A stretch of 9,947 nucleotides of DNA from Candidatus Omnitrophota bacterium (GTDB lineage Bacteria > Omnitrophota > Gorgyraeia > Gygaellales > Profunditerraquicolaceae): assembly GCA_028713875.1 (NCBI GenBank), contig JAQTNM010000037.1:1-9947 (forward strand), given 5' to 3'. Made by a program: the position numbers and the translations under genes. The notes under the pieces are model-generated. The model did no database searches, had not been told where the DNA came from, and saw nothing but the letters and a program-made list of their open reading frames with translations. This document shows positions 6,463 through 9,947 of the stretch, one piece after another (the first letter of the stretch is position 1; each line of letters opens with the position of its first letter).

Positions 6463-9400
6463 TTATTCCTTTATACTCTCTTTAACCAGCTCTTCCTCTT
6501 CTTTTTTCTCTGCTTTAAGCTTAAGTTCCTGGGCAAGCTTGACTACTTCTATCTCGCGATGGGTTCGGAAACCCGTGCCCGCGGGAACCAGGTGGCCTAC
6601 AATAACGTTCTCTTTAAGTCCAAATAGCTCATCCTGTTTGCCGGAACTGGCGGCATCGGTTAAAACGCGGGTGGTCTCCTGGAAACTGGCTGCGGAAATA
6701 AAACTTTCCGTCGTCAATGATGCCTTGGTTATACCCAAAAGCAACGGGGTAGCTACAGCAGGCTTGCCGCCCTTTTTAATTACGCGCGTATTCTCTTTCT
6801 GAAACACCCATTTATCAACCTGCTGGGTGGCTAAAAATTCCGTATCGCCCGGGTCCTCTATTCTTACTTTTTTGAGCATCTGCCGTATGATCAACTCGAT
6901 ATGTTTATCGTTTATGCGCACGCCCTGGAGCCGGTAAACTTCCTGGACCTCATTAACCAGGTATTCCTGCAGCACCTTATCCCCGCAGACCCTTAATATA
7001 TCCTGCAAGACTACCGGCCCGTCGGTGAGCTGCTGGCCTGCGCTAACCTTGTCGCCTTTATAGACATTCGGATGCTTGCCGTGAGGAATGACGTATTCCC
7101 GCTGCATACCCGTGGGAGATTTGACGATGATCATACGTTGTCCCTTTTTGTTCTCGCCGAATTCCACAAACCCGTCGATCTCGCTTATGATGGCCGGGTC
7201 TTTCGGGCGCCTGGCTTCAAATAATTCCGCCACGCGGGGAAGGCCTCCGGTAATATCCCTGGTCTTACCCACCAGGCGCGGTATCTTGGCTAAAAGGTCT
7301 CCGGCGTTTATTTTCTGCCCGTCTTTGACCAGTATATGTGCGCCGATGGAAATAGGATAGATACCCAGGACCTCGCCCTTATCATCCAGGATCAATATCT
7401 GCGGGTGATGGTCCTGCTTATGCTCAACTACCACGCGCTCGGTCAATTTGGTTACCGGGTTTAATTCTTCCCGCACTGTAACATCCTCTTTAAGATCTTC
7501 ATATTTTACCCGGCCGGTGACCTCGGTCAGTATCGGCGAGGTATAGGGATCCCAGCGCATAAATGCCACGCCTTTATTCAATTCTTCCCCGTCATCAATG
7601 CTGATAAAGGCGCCGTGGGGCACGGTGTAACGCTCAAGTTCCCTGCCTTGCTTGTCATTTATGCTAATGGAGCCGTTGCGGTTTAAGACAATAAACTCTT
7701 TATCCTTCGGCACTACCCGCAGGTTATGGTATTTTATGACACCCTTGTTTTTGGATTTAGTGAACGACTGTTCGACTATCCTGGATGCCGTGCCTCCGAT
7801 GTGGAATGTTCTCATCGTAAGCTGAGTGCCCGGCTCGCCTATGCTCTGGGCGGCGATAACACCCACTGCCTCCCCTACCTCAACTAACCTGCCGGTGGCT
7901 AAATTTCTGCCGTAGCACTTAGTGCATACTCCCCTGGGGCATTCACAGGTCAAAGCGCTGCGTATGCGGATTTTCTCAACACCCAGTTGCTCGATCATCT
8001 CCGCTTTTTCCTCGGTGATCTCAGAACCCTGTTCTATGATTACGGTATCGGTAATTATGTCCACGATATTATCCAAAGCTACTCTTCCCACTATGCGGTC
8101 CTTGAGGCTCACCACTACTTCATCGCCTTCAATGATCGCCGAAACGGTAATGCCGTTAAGCGTGCCGCAATCCAGTTCGTTGACGATTACCTCCTGGGCA
8201 ACGTCCACGAGCCTGCGGGTCAGGTAACCGGCGTCTGCGGTCTTTAAGGCCGTATCTGCCAGACCCTTGCGGGCGCCGTGGGTAGAAATAAAATACTCCA
8301 AAACGGTCAGGCCTTCCCTGAAGTTTGCGGTAATCGGGCTTTCGATGATCTCGCCCGAAGGCTTAGCCATAAGCCCGCGCATACCTGCCAGCTGCCTTAC
8401 CTGCAGACGCGAACCTCTCGCGCCTGAATCCGCCATCATGAATATGGGATTAAACGGCTTCATCGCCTTAAACAACAGGTCGGATACACGGTCGGTAGCA
8501 TGGGTCCATATATCGATGACCTTATTGTAACGCTCCCTGTCCGTAATGATGCCTTTTCGGTACTGGTCTTCTACCTTGGCTACTTCTTCCTTGGATTCTT
8601 TTAATACATCGGTTTTTGCCTCGGGTATGGTCAGGTCATCTATGCCTATGGATATGCCGCCTAAGGTGGCAAAATAGAATCCCATCCTTTTAAAATCATC
8701 AAGCAGCTGGATGGTGCGGTTATGTCCGAACCTTTTATAGCAGTTCGTTACGATCTCTCCGACTGTGGATTTATTCAATTCCTTATTTACAAAACCAAAA
8801 CCCTCGGGCAAGATCTGATTGAATATAGCCCTGCCCACGGTAGTAGAGATGATCTGCCTTTGCTCAATTAATTTCTTTTCGTTAAGATCAAACAAATTCT
8901 CCGTTCTCAATTTTATCCCGGCATGCAGATCAACTTCCGAATCGGCATAAGCGACCTGCACCTCATCGCTGTTTGCGAAAACTTTATTTTCACCTTTTGC
9001 GCCAGGTTTCTCTTTCGTCAGATATGAGACGCCCAGAATTATGTCCTGCGTGGGCGTAACGATGGGCCTGCCTTCGGCAGGAGAAAATATGTTGTTTATG
9101 GAAAGCATGAGTATCTTGGCTTCAAGCTGCGACTCCAGGGACAAAGGCACATGCACTGCCATCTGGTCGCCGTCAAAGTCGGCATTGAATGCGGTACAGA
9201 CCAGGGGATGGATCTTTATGGACTTGCCTTCTATCAATATCGGCTGAAAGGCCTGTATCCCCAGGCGGTGCAGGGTAGGCGCGCGGTTCAAAAGCACCGG
9301 GTGGTCCTTGATCACTTCGTCTAAAATATCCCAGACCTCGATCTTGCCGCGTTCCACCATTCTGCGCGCGCCTTTTATGGTATGCACAAAACCTTTTTCC

Positions 9401-9947
9401 CGCAATCTCTTTATTATAAAAGGTTCGAATAATTCCAGGGCCATCTGCTTGGGCAGGCCGCATTCATGCAGCTTAAGTTCAGGACCCACCACGATCACGG
9501 AACGTCCGGAATAGTCCACGCGCTTGCCCAGAAGATTCTGGCGGAAACGGCCCTGCTTGCCCTTGAGCATGTCGGAAAGCGACTTTAAGGGGCGGTTATT
9601 TGAACCCATCACCGGCCGGCCGTGCCTGCCGTTATCCAGAAGCGCATCTACCGCTTCCTGCAGCATGCGTTTTTCGTTGCGGATAATGATCTCCGGGGCA
9701 TTGAGCTCCATCAGTTTCTTTAAGCGGTTATTACGGTTGATTACGCGCCTGTACAGGTCATTAAGGTCTGATGTGGCAAACCTTCCGCCGTCAAGCGGGA
9801 CCAGGGGCCGCAGATCCGGCGGGATGACCGGAAGTATCTCCAGGATCATCCACTCGGCTTTGTTGCCTGACTTTTTAAAATCTTCAATGATCCTCAGGGC
9901 CTTGAGCGTCTTGCGGTTACTCAGGATATCTTTTGACTTTTCCAGGT
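6463..9947 (-). CDS. rpoC: DNA-directed RNA polymerase beta' subunit, C-terminal part, 5' end beyond the window
   Basis: The beta' subunit forms one jaw of the polymerase clamp and holds the catalytic Mg. The frame is open from the right edge and gives 1160 whole residues (first whole codon 9943-9945); the N-terminal clamp and first zinc site are missing. Visible are GGRFATSDLNDLYRR, the catalytic NADFDGD (9166-9186), the bridge helix region MMADSGARGS..RQLAGMRGLM, and the second zinc site with one Cys in LDCGT and three in TCECPRGVCTKC; the Cys after the Glu in the latter is extra. The trigger loop is in two parts, IAAQSIGEPGTQLTMRTFHIGG and DITGGLPRVAELFEARRPK. About 170 residues lie between them (7261-7782), an SI3-type insertion. 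The end is SFISAASFQETTRVLTDAA..GLKENVIVGHLVPAGTG and a charged tail KKEEEELVKESIKE. An ATG at 9847-9849 is internal, within NKAEWMIL, and is not the start. Upstream rpoB is expected outside the window. Confidence 0.98.
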   Translation of the reverse strand, partial: LEKSKDILSNRKTLKALRIIEDFKKSGNKAEWMILEILPVIPPDLRPLVPLDGGRFATSDLNDLYRRVINRNNRLKKLMELNAPEIIIRNEKRMLQEAVDALLDNGRHGRPVMGSNNRPLKSLSDMLKGKQGRFRQNLLGKRVDYSGRSVIVVGPELKLHECGLPKQMALELFEPFIIKRLREKGFVHTIKGARRMVERGKIEVWDILDEVIKDHPVLLNRAPTLHRLGIQAFQPILIEGKSIKIHPLVCTAFNADFDGDQMAVHVPLSLESQLEAKILMLSINNIFSPAEGRPIVTPTQDIILGVSYLTKEKPGAKGENKVFANSDEVQVAYADSEVDLHAGIKLRTENLFDLNEKKLIEQRQIISTTVGRAIFNQILPEGFGFVNKELNKSTVGEIVTNCYKRFGHNRTIQLLDDFKRMGFYFATLGGISIGIDDLTIPEAKTDVLKESKEEVAKVEDQYRKGIITDRERYNKVIDIWTHATDRVSDLLFKAMKPFNPIFMMADSGARGSRLQVRQLAGMRGLMAKPSGEIIESPITANFREGLTVLEYFISTHGARKGLADTALKTADAGYLTRRLVDVAQEVIVNELDCGTLNGITVSAIIEGDEVVVSLKDRIVGRVALDNIVDIITDTVIIEQGSEITEEKAEMIEQLGVEKIRIRSALTCECPRGVCTKCYGRNLATGRLVEVGEAVGVIAAQSIGEPGTQLTMRTFHIGGTASRIVEQSFTKSKNKGVIKYHNLRVVPKDKEFIVLNRNGSISINDKQGRELERYTVPHGAFISIDDGEELNKGVAFMRWDPYTSPILTEVTGRVKYEDLKEDVTVREELNPVTKLTERVVVEHKQDHHPQILILDDKGEVLGIYPISIGAHILVKDGQKINAGDLLAKIPRLVGKTRDITGGLPRVAELFEARRPKDPAIISEIDGFVEFGENKKGQRMIIVKSPTGMQREYVIPHGKHPNVYKGDKVSAGQQLTDGPVVLQDILRVCGDKVLQEYLVNEVQEVYRLQGVRINDKHIELIIRQMLKKVRIEDPGDTEFLATQQVDKWVFQKENTRVIKKGGKPAVATPLLLGITKASLTTESFISAASFQETTRVLTDAASSGKQDELFGLKENVIVGHLVPAGTGFRTHREIEVVKLAQELKLKAEKKEEEELVKESIKE
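6467..6471 (-). promoter_or_regulatory. Shine-Dalgarno of rpsL within the rpoC tail
   Basis: AAGGA lies 8 nt before the rpsL ATG and overlaps the last rpoC codons. The binding site is thus embedded in the upstream gene, which fits co-transcription of rpoC with the str genes and coupled translation. Confidence 0.8.

Noticed and set aside
9847..9849. ATG as the start of rpoC.
   Set aside because: The same frame continues upstream with conserved RpoC sequence (GNKAEWMIL) to the window edge, so this Met is internal and the gene is cut by the window.
1..9947. A novel defence, mobile or biosynthetic system hidden in the window.
   Set aside because: Every stretch over about 85 bp is accounted for by universally conserved genes in standard order; no foreign gene or mobile-element boundary was found.

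Overview
The window is a continuous block of core transcription and translation genes, all read from the minus strand. In transcription order, from the right edge to the left, it runs rpoC (5' end outside the window), rpsL, rpsG, fusA, tuf, rpsJ, rplC, rplD, rplW and rplB (3' end outside the window). This is the end of the rpoBC cluster, the whole str operon and the start of the S10 operon, joined without a break. No tRNA, rRNA, mobile element, CRISPR array, terminator or accessory gene is visible, and every plus-strand open frame is a shadow of one of these genes.

The organism is a bacterium of intermediate G+C with mostly ATG starts. RpoC carries the large insertion in the trigger loop (SI3/beta'In6 type) known from proteobacteria and other Gram-negative-type lineages. 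No L7Ae-type gene sits between rpoC and rpsL, as it often does in Firmicutes. EF-Tu has an unusual switch I segment (KGGTVRDETKIVTI in place of the usual ...ERARGITI). From memory this resembles planctomycete EF-Tu, so an uncultured lineage of the PVC/Omnitrophota kind is a reasonable guess, but the window alone cannot settle it.

Layout by region: 6463-9947 RNA polymerase beta' subunit; 6087-6458 ribosomal protein S12; 5565-6035 S7; 3458-5557 elongation factor G; 2233-3438 elongation factor Tu; 1928-2230 S10; 1236-1844 L3; 576-1229 L4; 301-579 L23; 1-252 the first 84 residues of L2. Most gaps are 2-19 bp and rplD/rplW overlap by 4 bp, so co-transcription and translational coupling are likely. 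Together the genes supply the catalytic half of RNA polymerase, the two main elongation GTPases and proteins of both ribosomal subunits.

Three longer gaps hold the only unexplained structure. The rpsL-rpsG gap (51 bp) has a four-unit heptanucleotide tandem repeat. The rpsJ-rplC gap (83 bp) has a 40-nt imperfect hairpin that buries an AAGGA motif. The rplW-rplB gap (48 bp) has four copies of GTTAATT, two in each orientation, and no visible Shine-Dalgarno for rplB. I see no evidence for a novel multi-gene system; the region is ordinary housekeeping DNA with a few details worth checking.
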